Source: JABMPJ01 sp964345005 (GTDB lineage: Bacteria > Verrucomicrobiota > Kiritimatiellia > UBA8416 > JABMPJ01). Taken from it: DNA of 64,000 nucleotides. The stretch is from contig CAYFPQ010000005.1 of assembly GCA_964345005.1 (NCBI GenBank), positions 18,052-82,051 on the forward strand. Direction: 5' to 3'. Numbering within the stretch: position 1 is the stretch's first letter; each line of letters starts with the position of its first letter. Of the stretch, positions 28,190 through 35,998 are shown in pieces. The translations under genes and the position numbers were made by a program. Below the pieces are notes generated by a model. That model searched no databases. It saw nothing but the letters and a program-made list of their open reading frames with translations, and was not told the origin of the DNA.

Positions 28190-29473
28190 ATGGCTGAGAA
28201 GCTGGCATTGTGTGGTGGCAAGAAACTACTCGCGGACGATTTCTTTAAAGCGTGGCCACCGGCCCATCAACAGGATCGCGATTACGTGATGGCCGTCTTG
28301 GATCGCGGCCTGAGCAGTGCGATCACGCCCGACATTGCAGCACTGGAAAAAGAGTGGGCGGCGTACGTGGGTACCAAATATGCCCTGGCCACCAATTCGG
28401 GAACAGCAGCGCTGCACATGTGTGTGGCAGCGTGCGGTATCGGGCCGGGCGACGAGGTGCTTGTTCCGGCGTTCACGTTTCTGGCCAGCGCGACGTGCGT
28501 CCTGCATCACAACGCGATTCCCATCTTTGTCGATGTCGATCCCGAGACGATGCTGATTGATGTCTCCAAAATCGAAGCGAAAATTACCGAGCGAACCAAG
28601 GGCATCATTCCGGTTCACCTCAACGGGGTGGCTGCGGATATGGACCCCATCATGGCTATCGCGAAGAAACACAACCTCGTGGTCATCGAAGACGCCGCAC
28701 AAGCGCACGGCTCGCTCTATAAAGGGAAGAAGGTAGGGGGCTTTGGTGATATGGCGGGCTTCAGCATTAACCAATGGAAACACCTGAGCGCCGGCGACGG
28801 CGGATTGTTGGTGACCAACAATGAGGAACTCCGGGATAAGGCGGAGATGGTGCGGCAGTTCGGCGAATCGGTCCATAAAGGCAAACAGCGGGAATACAAC
28901 AGCTACACCATGGGCTGGATGTACCGCACGACTGATCTGGTGGCGGCATTTGCGCGGAGTCAACTCACTCGCCTGGACGAGATGAACGCGAAACGTATCC
29001 AGAATTGCGAGATCCTTGATCGGGAACTATCAAAGATCAAAGGAATCCGGCTTCAACGCATTCCGGAGGGAAGCAAAGCCATGTATTGGTTCTACATGAC
29101 GTGGCTTTCGTCCGAGGATCTCGGTTTGGATGTCGAACCGGCCAAGTTCCGGATGGCCGTACAGGAAGCGCTGCGAGCCGAGGGTGTCAATGCCGGCTTG
29201 TGGCAGACCCGGCCGGTGCCGCGACAAGCCATCTTCGCGGAAAAGGTGGGCTACGGAAAGGGGTGTCCGTGGACATGTAGTCACTACACGGGCGATGTCA
29301 ACTATGCCGACGAGGAATACCCCGGAGCCCAATCGATCTGTGACCACACCGTGTGGATTCCATGGGGATTTGCCCCGCCGAACGGACCTGCTGAAATGGA
29401 CGGCATCGTTGCCGCCTACCATAAGGTGTTCGACAACATCGACGCTGTGGTTGCTCACGCCGCTACGTTGTAG
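28190..29473 (+). CDS. DegT/DnrJ/EryC1/StrS-family PLP aminotransferase
   Basis: A 427-residue PLP enzyme. The cofactor region TNSGTAALHMCVAACGIGPGDEVLVPAFTF and the EDAAQAHGS stretch are typical, and the Schiff-base lysine is in FSINQWKHLSAGDGG. Family members aminate keto-sugars in nucleotide-sugar pathways, but distant ones act on free sugars and inosose. Here the context (MttB homologue upstream, sugar-acid regulator downstream) does not show a nucleotide-sugar cluster, so the substrate is open. Its last 11 bases overlap the convergent FadR-type gene. Confidence 0.88.
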   Translation: MAEKLALCGGKKLLADDFFKAWPPAHQQDRDYVMAVLDRGLSSAITPDIAALEKEWAAYVGTKYALATNSGTAALHMCVAACGIGPGDEVLVPAFTFLASATCVLHHNAIPIFVDVDPETMLIDVSKIEAKITERTKGIIPVHLNGVAADMDPIMAIAKKHNLVVIEDAAQAHGSLYKGKKVGGFGDMAGFSINQWKHLSAGDGGLLVTNNEELRDKAEMVRQFGESVHKGKQREYNSYTMGWMYRTTDLVAAFARSQLTRLDEMNAKRIQNCEILDRELSKIKGIRLQRIPEGSKAMYWFYMTWLSSEDLGLDVEPAKFRMAVQEALRAEGVNAGLWQTRPVPRQAIFAEKVGYGKGCPWTCSHYTGDVNYADEEYPGAQSICDHTVWIPWGFAPPNGPAEMDGIVAAYHKVFDNIDAVVAHAATL

Positions 29474-30137
29474 GCTGTGAAGCGTCAGTTAGATGGAACG
29501 CGAATAGCGATCGGAGTTTTTCGACATCTCGCGCCCTGAATGCTTTGTAGATGCCGTGGTGGTCATACCGGATGAGCTTGTCGTACGGCGTTGACTCGGC
29601 CCGCTTGCGGAAGAAGACTGTAATCACGTTATGCAGACTGCTGACCAGTTTGCTACCTGTGGCTTCAAGAATCAGCGAGTGAAATTGCTCATCACACCGG
29701 TCGGCCTCACGCCACCGCCGTTGAGACCATAATTCGTTCATCTGATCAACCAAGTGTTGCATCTTATCCAGTTGCGAGTCGGTGATATTCTTGACCGCCA
29801 GATCTAGAGCACCCATCTCAATCACGTAGCGAAGCCTCCCGAGATCTTCCATGTTTTCGGGCGATTGGCTATATAACGGGAAAATGGTGGATAGGTTCTG
29901 AGCTGGATCAGGCTGGGTCACAATCAGACCGACCCGTCTTCGGCTGGACAACATCCCTAGTGCCTTCAGCGTCCCGGCTGCTTCCCGAACCGTCCGAACC
30001 GACAATCCCAGTTCATCGGCCAATGCGGCCTCGGTGCCGAGCACATCGCCAGGCTTTAGGCCCAATCTCTCGATCCTGCCCGCTAATTGGCGCGCAACTT
30101 GAATCCGTAATGTGCTTTTCTCAAAGGATACCGCCAT
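29463..30137 (-). CDS. FadR/FCD-type GntR transcriptional regulator
   Basis: A 224-residue regulator. The N-terminal winged helix (LKPGDVLGTEAALADELGLS then VRTVREAAGTLKALGML) is followed by a helical FCD domain with metal-ligand motifs (DEQFHSLILEATGSK; RYDHHGIYKAF). FadR-type regulators of this group often respond to sugar acids such as galactonate or uronates. It is divergent from the HpcH aldolase-KDPG aldolase-kinase genes, and two similar palindromes lie in the gap between them, so it probably represses both directions. Confidence 0.9.
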   Translation of the reverse strand: MAVSFEKSTLRIQVARQLAGRIERLGLKPGDVLGTEAALADELGLSVRTVREAAGTLKALGMLSSRRRVGLIVTQPDPAQNLSTIFPLYSQSPENMEDLGRLRYVIEMGALDLAVKNITDSQLDKMQHLVDQMNELWSQRRWREADRCDEQFHSLILEATGSKLVSSLHNVITVFFRKRAESTPYDKLIRYDHHGIYKAFRARDVEKLRSLFAFHLTDASQPTT

Positions 30138-30172
30138 GCTTCACCGAGCCTCCCGTAAGCCTTTCAATGTCT

Positions 30173-30189
30173 GATATTTGACAGATATT
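30173..30189. promoter_or_regulatory. FadR-type operator candidate, site 1
   Basis: gatatttgacagatatt, an odd-length near-palindrome centred on A 30181, sharing ATATnTGACAnATATT with site 2. It lies 36 bases upstream of the FadR-type gene start. Confidence 0.5.
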
Positions 30190-30262
30190 AGCAGATGCTT
30201 GATGGCACAAGAAGACTACAAGTGGCTTTTTATTGTTGTTGTAATCGCAAAACAGCAGGAAT

Positions 30263-30279
30263 AATATATGACATATATT
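30263..30279. promoter_or_regulatory. FadR-type operator candidate, site 2
   Basis: aatatatgacatatatt, a perfect inverted repeat with 8-base arms around one A (30271). Its centre is 90 bases from site 1. It overlaps or precedes the start of the HpcH aldolase gene. Confidence 0.55.
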
Positions 30280-30322
30280 GATAATGATGGAGAGGTATAT
30301 CATTAAGACATCACTCGACAGG

Positions 30323-31105
30323 ATGGCATTTAGGGCAAGGCTTCAGCGTGGTGAAGCTGTCTTCGGATCGTGGATTCAGGAATGTCCCTGGCCGGGACTG
30401 ATTCAGATATACGCCATGTCCGGCATGGACTGTGTGTTTATCGGCATGGAGCATTCCAGTCTGAATCCGGAAACGGTGGCTCGGATGATTATGTGTGGTC
30501 GCCAGATGGGCATCGCCACCATAGTGCGAACAGCGGGTAGCCTCTACCACCAGATATCCAAGCCGATGGACTGGGGTGCGAGCGGAGTCATGGTTCCGCA
30601 GGTGGAATCGGCCGACGAGGCGCAGCGCATTGTCGCTGCTGCCAAGTATGCGCCCGTGGGTCAGCGTGGCATGAGCGCAACCACGGCGCATTGTGATTAC
30701 TGCTGCCCCGATAACCTGGATGCATACCGTGCCCGGGCCAACGAAGAGAATCTCATCATTGTTCAAATCGAAACGGCCGCCGGACTGGAGAACGTGGACG
30801 CTATTACCGCCATCCCGGAAATCGACGTTATCTTTATTGGGTCCATGGACCTTTCCTGCTCGCTCGGCTTTCCCGGCGAAGTCGATCACCCCCGTATGCA
30901 GGAAGCGACCCAGCATATCATGGAAACGGCAGAGAAATATAACAAGCCTACCGGCATGCTGGTCGGTAGCATGGACGCCGCGTATCACTGGCATGATCGA
31001 GGTGTGCGCCTGCTGACCTGGTCTAATGAGCTGCGCATGATTGCCGGTGCGGCTCGACAGGCGACTGAAGCATTCAAAGCGTTTGTTGGTCCTGAAGGCG
31101 AATAA
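30323..31105 (+). CDS. HpcH/HpaI-family aldolase (2-keto-3-deoxy-sugar-acid aldolase type)
   Basis: A class II, metal-dependent aldolase of about 260 residues. The N-terminal LQRGEAVFGSWIQE, the GMDCVFIGMEHSS strand, MVPQVESADEAQRIVAAAKYAPVGQRG and VQIETAAGLENVD are diagnostic; Glu of QIETA and Asp of GSMDLS would bind the metal. Family members cleave 2-keto-3-deoxy-L-rhamnonate, KDO-like or hydroxy-aromatic acids to pyruvate and an aldehyde. The start is uncertain: ATGs at 30278, 30287 and 30323 are in frame, and the first overlaps the operator candidate; homology begins near 30323. It leads an operon with a KDPG aldolase and a kinase. Confidence 0.85.
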   Translation: MAFRARLQRGEAVFGSWIQECPWPGLIQIYAMSGMDCVFIGMEHSSLNPETVARMIMCGRQMGIATIVRTAGSLYHQISKPMDWGASGVMVPQVESADEAQRIVAAAKYAPVGQRGMSATTAHCDYCCPDNLDAYRARANEENLIIVQIETAAGLENVDAITAIPEIDVIFIGSMDLSCSLGFPGEVDHPRMQEATQHIMETAEKYNKPTGMLVGSMDAAYHWHDRGVRLLTWSNELRMIAGAARQATEAFKAFVGPEGE

Positions 31106-31115
31106 GGAGATCGGT

Positions 31116-31772
31116 GTGAATATTTCAAAAGATGTGCTGCGCAGGGCGGGAAAGATCATTGCGGTGGTGACGATTGAACATCCGGACGATGCCGTTCCTC
31201 TTGCTGAAGCATTGCTGGCAGGAGGAGTGACTTCAATCGAGTTGACGTTGCGGACCGAACGGGCGCTGGACGCAATGCGAGAGGTAAAGACATCGGTGCC
31301 AGATATGGTGCTGGGAGCCGGAACGGTGATCTTCTCTGAACAGGTGGATCAGGTAGTGGGTGTGGGCGTTGATTTTGCTGTGTCGCCAGGTTTCAATCCA
31401 GAGATCACAGAGAAGGCTCTTTCATGCGGGCTGCCTTTTGCTCCTGGCGTCATGACGCCCTCCGATATTGAAGGTGCCATCAGTTGCGGTTGCCGGGTGC
31501 TTAAGTTCTTTCCCGCGGAATCTTCGGGGGGGCTGACCCATCTGAAGAGCGTGAGTGCCCCTTATGGATACTTGGGTCTCCAGTTCATTCCTTTGGGCGG
31601 TGTTTCGCCGGTCAATCTGGAGGAATATCTCTCGCAATCCAATATTCCGGCTGTCGGCGGTTCATGGATTGCCCCGGTGAATATGATTAAGAATAGAGAC
31701 TGGCCAGCAATAGAGAGAAATGCTCAGGAAGCAGTGGCAATGCTGAGAGACGCTGGCTTAGGAGAGCATTAG
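31116..31772 (+). CDS. KDPG/KHG aldolase family (Eda-like)
   Basis: A 218-residue class I aldolase. The Schiff-base lysine is in CRVLKFFPAE, with GAGTVIFSEQVDQ and APGVMTPSDIEGA in the expected order and PLAEALLAGGVTSIELTLRT at the N-terminus. It splits 2-keto-3-deoxy-6-phosphogluconate (or the galactonate analogue) to pyruvate and glyceraldehyde 3-phosphate. GTG 31116 is chosen because AAGGAG lies 6 bases upstream; an earlier frame start would overlap the HpcH gene. It is followed after 2 bases by a KDG-kinase-like gene, giving a kinase plus aldolase pair. Confidence 0.9.
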   Translation: MNISKDVLRRAGKIIAVVTIEHPDDAVPLAEALLAGGVTSIELTLRTERALDAMREVKTSVPDMVLGAGTVIFSEQVDQVVGVGVDFAVSPGFNPEITEKALSCGLPFAPGVMTPSDIEGAISCGCRVLKFFPAESSGGLTHLKSVSAPYGYLGLQFIPLGGVSPVNLEEYLSQSNIPAVGGSWIAPVNMIKNRDWPAIERNAQEAVAMLRDAGLGEH

Positions 31773-31774
31773 GC

Positions 31775-32872
31775 ATGACAAAACGAATACTGATTGGGTT
31801 TGGGGAGATCATGGGGCGCTTGTGCCCACAGGGCGTGAATCGCTTTGTGCAAGCGATGCCAGGAAGCATTGAAGCTTCTTTTGCGGGGGCAGAGGCCAAC
31901 GTGTTGGTGTCCAACGCTATGTTGGGTGGCCTTTCGCGCTACGTAACGGCATTGCCGAAGCATGACATTGCGGAGTGCTGTCTTCGTTCATTGAAGCGGT
32001 TCAATGTCGATGTCAGCTATGTCTTGAGATCTGACCAAGGAAGGCTGGGACTCTACTTTGTCGAAAGAGGCGCCAACCAGAGGCCCAGCGTGGTCGTCTA
32101 CGATAGGGAAGGTTCGTCCGTATCCTTGACGAATCCAGATGCATATCCCTGGGACGATATCCTTGATGGGGCAGGGTGGTTGCATCTTTCCGGAATAACG
32201 CCTGCACTCTCCTGTCTTGCGGCGGCGGCGACAATCGTTGCTGCCATGAAAGCAAGAGCGGCCGGATGCACGGTTTCCTGTGATTTGAATTTTCGTAAGA
32301 ACCTATGGCGGTGGGATTCCAGTTATTCACCCAAAGAGCTGGCCGGAAAAACCATGCGTCGGGTTCTGCCGCATGTGGATGTTGTGATTGCCAATGAAGC
32401 CGATGCTTCAGATGTGTTGGGAATCCATGCTGGTGCGGAGGACGTGGAGGCCGGAGTATTGAATACCGACAAGTATCCTGATGTGGCGCGGGAGATCATT
32501 AATCAGTTTCCCGGTGTTTCGCAGGTTGCGATTACCTTGCGTGAGAGTATTTCTGCTTCACACAATAACTGGGGCGCGATGCTCTATGACAAACAGACCG
32601 ACCAGGCACATTTTGCGCCGGTTGACAACGGCGCTTACAAGCCATACGAGATCAGAAACATTGTTGACCGTGTGGGTGGCGGTGACTCCTTTGCCGGGGG
32701 CCTTATCTTCGCGTTGATGGACGAAGACTTGAAGACCCCAGAGAGCGCCATTCGCTTTGCCGTTGCATCCTCTTGTCTGGCCCATTCCATTGAGGGCGAC
32801 TTTAACCTGAGTTCCCGCAAAGAAGTGGAAGCGTTAATGCACGGCTCCGGCAGCGGGCGCGTGCGAAGATAA
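31775..32872 (+). CDS. PfkB-family kinase (2-dehydro-3-deoxygluconokinase-like)
   Basis: A 365-residue PfkB kinase. Motifs include FGEIMGRLCP, GAEANVLVSNAMLGG, CDLNFRKNLWRWD and RVGGGDSFAGG, where the Asp is the catalytic base. The tryptophan and basic residues after DLNFRK resemble KdgK of other anaerobes. It starts 2 bases after the KDPG aldolase stop, so the pair would convert 2-keto-3-deoxygluconate to pyruvate and glyceraldehyde 3-phosphate. It is similar in plan to the kinase at 20171 but is not a recent copy. It converges on the regulator at 32892. Confidence 0.88.
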   Translation: MTKRILIGFGEIMGRLCPQGVNRFVQAMPGSIEASFAGAEANVLVSNAMLGGLSRYVTALPKHDIAECCLRSLKRFNVDVSYVLRSDQGRLGLYFVERGANQRPSVVVYDREGSSVSLTNPDAYPWDDILDGAGWLHLSGITPALSCLAAAATIVAAMKARAAGCTVSCDLNFRKNLWRWDSSYSPKELAGKTMRRVLPHVDVVIANEADASDVLGIHAGAEDVEAGVLNTDKYPDVAREIINQFPGVSQVAITLRESISASHNNWGAMLYDKQTDQAHFAPVDNGAYKPYEIRNIVDRVGGGDSFAGGLIFALMDEDLKTPESAIRFAVASSCLAHSIEGDFNLSSRKEVEALMHGSGSGRVRR

Positions 32873-32891
32873 GTGCAGGAAGAAACAATCG

Positions 32892-33974
32892 CTATTTGCG
32901 CTCTGAAACCTTCTCCAGCGTATTGCCTTTGTGGAACTTGGGCTCAATAAGTGTGGACCGTTTGGCCAAGGCGCCTGTTTCGGCAAGCTGAACCACGGCA
33001 TGTGAGAAGCTTCGGGCGTACTGTTCCCAGTCGACGCGGTAGCAGGCCACCGGCGGTACCACACATTCGAGATACTCGGCATAGCCCCTGGAAACGAGTG
33101 AGATGTCTTCAGGAACGCGTATTCCCGACATCTGTAAGTAGGTCAGTGTGGTAAGCACATCCGCCGGGTGTGACACAAGCAGGCCGGTTGGCGGCGCGGG
33201 CTGTTTTAGGGCGGCGCCCAGAGCACTACAGAGACTCGAAACGGTTTGCCGGTGCGAAATGATCAGCGGCTTCGCGTCGGCATGTGAGCTGATTTCAAAA
33301 GCCTCCCGGAATCCCTCTTTGCCGGCAACATCCCCCGCAAGACCTGTTTCCGGAGTCACCAATGCGATACGCCGGTGTCCCATGCCCAAGAACTTGCCTG
33401 CCGCGTGTCGGCAAACAGATCTGAAATCTATGTCGAAAGAGGGAAGCTCGATGTTCTCATAGGTGGAACCGAACACCAATGTCTTCAGTCCTCTATCAGC
33501 GAAGAACCTCTGAACAGAAGCGGTCTGTAGGTGCAGGACCCAGACGCTATTCTTGGATTGTACGATCATCTTTTCGAGAATGGTGCGTGGATCTCGATCT
33601 CGAAGACGACCATCGTACTGCAATTTCAGCCGGTAGCTGGCGTTCTGCAGGTGTCGCCGGAGCTCGTTGGCCACAAGATGGTCGGCTCCGGTTATAGCAT
33701 GCAACGGTTCCGGCGTCAGAAGTGTCACGCTCTTTGTCGGGGTGGTAGTACGAAGGTGCTTGATGATGCGAGTGGATCTTCCCTGTGATATCTGAATCAG
33801 TTTTTCGCTCTGTAGAACTCTTAGAGCAGCTCGAACCGTGGGGCGGCTGACCTGAAGCTCATCGGCGATGACGCGTTCGGCGGGCATGCTCTTTACCCAG
33901 ACACCCGCCTGAATGTTCTGGCGCAGAATATCCGTCACTTGTTTCAGGAGCGAGGCACGCTGTGGAATATCCAT
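32892..33974 (-). CDS. GntR-type HTH / LacI-type sensor hybrid regulator
   Basis: A 360-residue regulator: winged helix at residues 5-75 (WVKSMPAERVIADELQVSRP then TVRAALRVLQSEKLI), then a LacI-like sensor from about residue 80 (KFLGMGHRRIALVTPETGLAG, GLLVSHPADVLTTLTYLQMSG, VPEDISLVSRG). It has the same architecture as the regulator at 25427 with low similarity. It is divergent from the SDR gene at 34091 and convergent with the kinase at 31775. The 116-base space upstream contains a TATAAT box overlapping a small palindrome, a plausible binding site. Confidence 0.88.
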   Translation of the reverse strand: MDIPQRASLLKQVTDILRQNIQAGVWVKSMPAERVIADELQVSRPTVRAALRVLQSEKLIQISQGRSTRIIKHLRTTTPTKSVTLLTPEPLHAITGADHLVANELRRHLQNASYRLKLQYDGRLRDRDPRTILEKMIVQSKNSVWVLHLQTASVQRFFADRGLKTLVFGSTYENIELPSFDIDFRSVCRHAAGKFLGMGHRRIALVTPETGLAGDVAGKEGFREAFEISSHADAKPLIISHRQTVSSLCSALGAALKQPAPPTGLLVSHPADVLTTLTYLQMSGIRVPEDISLVSRGYAEYLECVVPPVACYRVDWEQYARSFSHAVVQLAETGALAKRSTLIEPKFHKGNTLEKVSERK

Positions 33975-34020
33975 TACTTGTCACCTTTTATTACCAGTGT
34001 TCAGGCCGTGAGTATCCGGA

Positions 34021-34034
34021 TATAATGGGATTAT
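34021..34034 (+). promoter_or_regulatory. -10-like box with overlapping palindrome
   Basis: TATAAT (34021-34026) overlaps ataat-ggg-attat (34022-34034), a perfect 5-base inverted repeat, 57 bases upstream of the SDR start. No convincing -35 box is visible. Confidence 0.35.
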
Positions 34035-34090
34035 GTAAAGGGAGAACGATAGGAAGGGATAATCTTCTGAAAGCTTACGGAGGCCATACT

Positions 34091-34849
34091 ATGAAATCTG
34101 ACTTAGCAGGTATGCATGCGTTGGTAACGGGTGGTGGTACTGGAATCGGTAAGGCGATTTCGCTGGGGCTGGCACGGGCCGGTGCAACGGTAGTGGTGAA
34201 TTACTCGCGGAGTCGGGATGATGCCGAAGCCACGGTGGAAGAAATCAAGAACGCTGGAGGAAAGGCTTGCGCGGTGCAGGCGGATGTCACCGATGAAGAG
34301 CAGGTGCAAGCCCTGATCAAAACGGCGGTCGAGTCGTTTGGTGCCCTTGACATTCTGATGGCCAACGCAGGAGGTCGAACCGTTGATGCGCCGACAGCGG
34401 AGCTTACGGGCGAACAGTGGGATGAAGGGCTAACGCTGAACTGCAAGTCCGTGTTTCTCTGCGTTAAGCATGCCATTCCTCATCTTCCTGAGACCGCGGG
34501 GCGGATCATTATCACCTCGTCGATCAGCGCGCGTTCCGGAGCGGGGCCGGGCATGATCATCTATGCCGCTGCTAAGGGCGCCATTAACAATATGGTGCGC
34601 AACTGGGCTAAGGAGTTGGCGCCGCGCGGTGTCACGGTCAACGCCATTGCTCCGGGGGTAATCCGTACCCGGCTGCACGAGCAATTCACTGCGCCGGACG
34701 AGTATCAGAAACTCATAGATCGTATTCCGGTCGGACGCGACGGCGTGCCGGAAGACTGTGTGGGCGCGGTGTTGCTGCTGGCCGGCGAAGCGGGCAGCTA
34801 CATCACGGGGCAGGTTATTGAGATTAATGGCGGGATGGCAATGCCGTAA
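34091..34849 (+). CDS. SDR-family oxidoreductase (FabG-like)
   Basis: A 252-residue classical short-chain dehydrogenase: G-x3-G-x-G (TGGGTGIGKA), NAG (MANAGG), the catalytic Ser in TSSISARSG and YAAAK, and a C-terminal ITGQVIEINGGMAMP. The Asn after MVVNYS favours NADP, although this is only a tendency. The substrate is unknown; it lies between sugar-acid catabolism and an aminotransferase. CGGAGG 10 bases before ATG 34091 fixes the start. It is divergent from the GntR-LacI regulator, which probably controls it. Confidence 0.88.
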   Translation: MKSDLAGMHALVTGGGTGIGKAISLGLARAGATVVVNYSRSRDDAEATVEEIKNAGGKACAVQADVTDEEQVQALIKTAVESFGALDILMANAGGRTVDAPTAELTGEQWDEGLTLNCKSVFLCVKHAIPHLPETAGRIIITSSISARSGAGPGMIIYAAAKGAINNMVRNWAKELAPRGVTVNAIAPGVIRTRLHEQFTAPDEYQKLIDRIPVGRDGVPEDCVGAVLLLAGEAGSYITGQVIEINGGMAMP

Positions 34850-34862
34850 GGGCAGGAGCCAA

Positions 34863-34901
34863 CAGACTGAAGTCTGGAATCAGAAGGCAGGGGACAGGAG
34901 G
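34863..34901 (+). repeat. short repeat with small palindrome carrying the next gene's ribosome binding site
   Basis: cagact-ga-agtctg (34863-34876) is a perfect 6-base inverted repeat, followed by purine-rich words (cagaaggcagggg, acaggagg). The terminal AGGAGG (34896-34901) is the Shine-Dalgarno sequence for ATG 34907. The word style resembles repeat families common in related genomes (from memory). Confidence 0.45.
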
Positions 34902-34906
34902 CGAAA

Positions 34907-35899
34907 ATGAGCCAGCAAGAATCGATTGGGCGGGTGGTTTACTTCAATGGAGAATTTGTGCCGGAAGCAGAGGCGAAGATTTCGATCTTCGATTCGGCGC
35001 TGATGTTCGGAGACATGGTCTTTGACATGACGCGATCGTTCAATGGCAAACAGTTCATTTTGCGCGAGCATATCGACCGAATCTATGCCGGGATCAAGAT
35101 GCTCAAGATCCCCATCGAGATGACGCCGGAGGAGATGGAACAGGCGGTTTACGCAACCATTGAGGCTAACAAACCGGCTTTCGATGAGACCGACGAACAT
35201 CGCATCATGATCGACGTCACGCGTGGTCCGCTTTCGATGTATGCCCGCGTCTTTGGCGGTAAGACCCAGCCGACCGTCATTATCAGTGACTTTCCGGTCA
35301 AGTGGACCGTAGCGCCGCTTGCGCCACTCTATGATTCGGGTGTGCATGCGGTGTTTCCTTCGCAACGGATGATTCCAGCCGATCTGCTGGAGCCGAAGAT
35401 CAAGAATCGCAGTCGAATCCACTACCTGATGGCAAACCTGGATGTCTCGCTGGTAGACGATCCGACCGCTTGGGCGTTGCTGCTGGATACCGATGGGTTT
35501 ATAGCGGAGGGGACGGGGTCGAACTTCTTCATCGTGAAGGATGGCAAGCTTCTCACGCCCGAACCGCGTAACATTCTCCGCGGTACACGCCGTCGGCACA
35601 CGATCGAACTGGCCCGGCAGATGGGGCTCGAGGTCGTGGAGTGCAATCTCAACAGGTACGATGCCATCAATGCCGACGAGGCGTTCTTCACTTCAACTGC
35701 TTTCACGCTGATGCCGTGTGTGAAGGTGCAGGGCAATCAGCTGGGTGACGGCACCACCGGACCGGTCACGCAGAAGCTCATTGCGGCTTGGAACGAGTTG
35801 GTGGGTTTGGACTACATCGCCCAAGCCAAGGACTACCTGAAGGAAATGGGCGACGACGCCTATAGCGGAACGACGACGTATCGATTTGGGAAGAAGTGA
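34907..35899 (+). CDS. class IV PLP aminotransferase (IlvE/D-amino acid transaminase family)
   Basis: A 330-residue fold-IV aminotransferase. The N-terminal RVVYFNGEFVPEAEAKISIFDSALMFGDMVFDM is typical of the family. The PLP lysine is expected in LEPKIKNRSRIHYLMAN, and the GFIAEGTGSNFFIVKDG and TPEPRNILRGTRR motifs bind cofactor phosphate. It may act as a branched-chain aminotransferase, a D-amino acid transaminase or a lyase-type member. The neighbours, two UroD-like genes and a kinase-HAD fusion, do not match an amino-acid pathway. AGGAGG 5 bases before the ATG gives a strong start. Confidence 0.88.
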   Translation: MSQQESIGRVVYFNGEFVPEAEAKISIFDSALMFGDMVFDMTRSFNGKQFILREHIDRIYAGIKMLKIPIEMTPEEMEQAVYATIEANKPAFDETDEHRIMIDVTRGPLSMYARVFGGKTQPTVIISDFPVKWTVAPLAPLYDSGVHAVFPSQRMIPADLLEPKIKNRSRIHYLMANLDVSLVDDPTAWALLLDTDGFIAEGTGSNFFIVKDGKLLTPEPRNILRGTRRRHTIELARQMGLEVVECNLNRYDAINADEAFFTSTAFTLMPCVKVQGNQLGDGTTGPVTQKLIAAWNELVGLDYIAQAKDYLKEMGDDAYSGTTTYRFGKK

Positions 35900-35923
35900 G
35901 CGTCGAGAGATATGCTTAACTGC

Positions 35924-35998
35924 GAACCCTCCTTCGCCCCATGGGCTTCGGAGGTCAAGAAAGCACGAAAGACGCAAAGAAAGAGAAAGAACAAAGAA
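35924..35998. repeat. repeat stretch before the first UroD-like gene
   Basis: An imperfect palindrome (cctcc..ccc and ggg..ggagg, 35929-35954) runs into an A/G-rich word series (aagaaagcacgaaagacgca and variants) that continues to the start codon at 35999. It fills the 99-base space between the genes. Confidence 0.5.
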
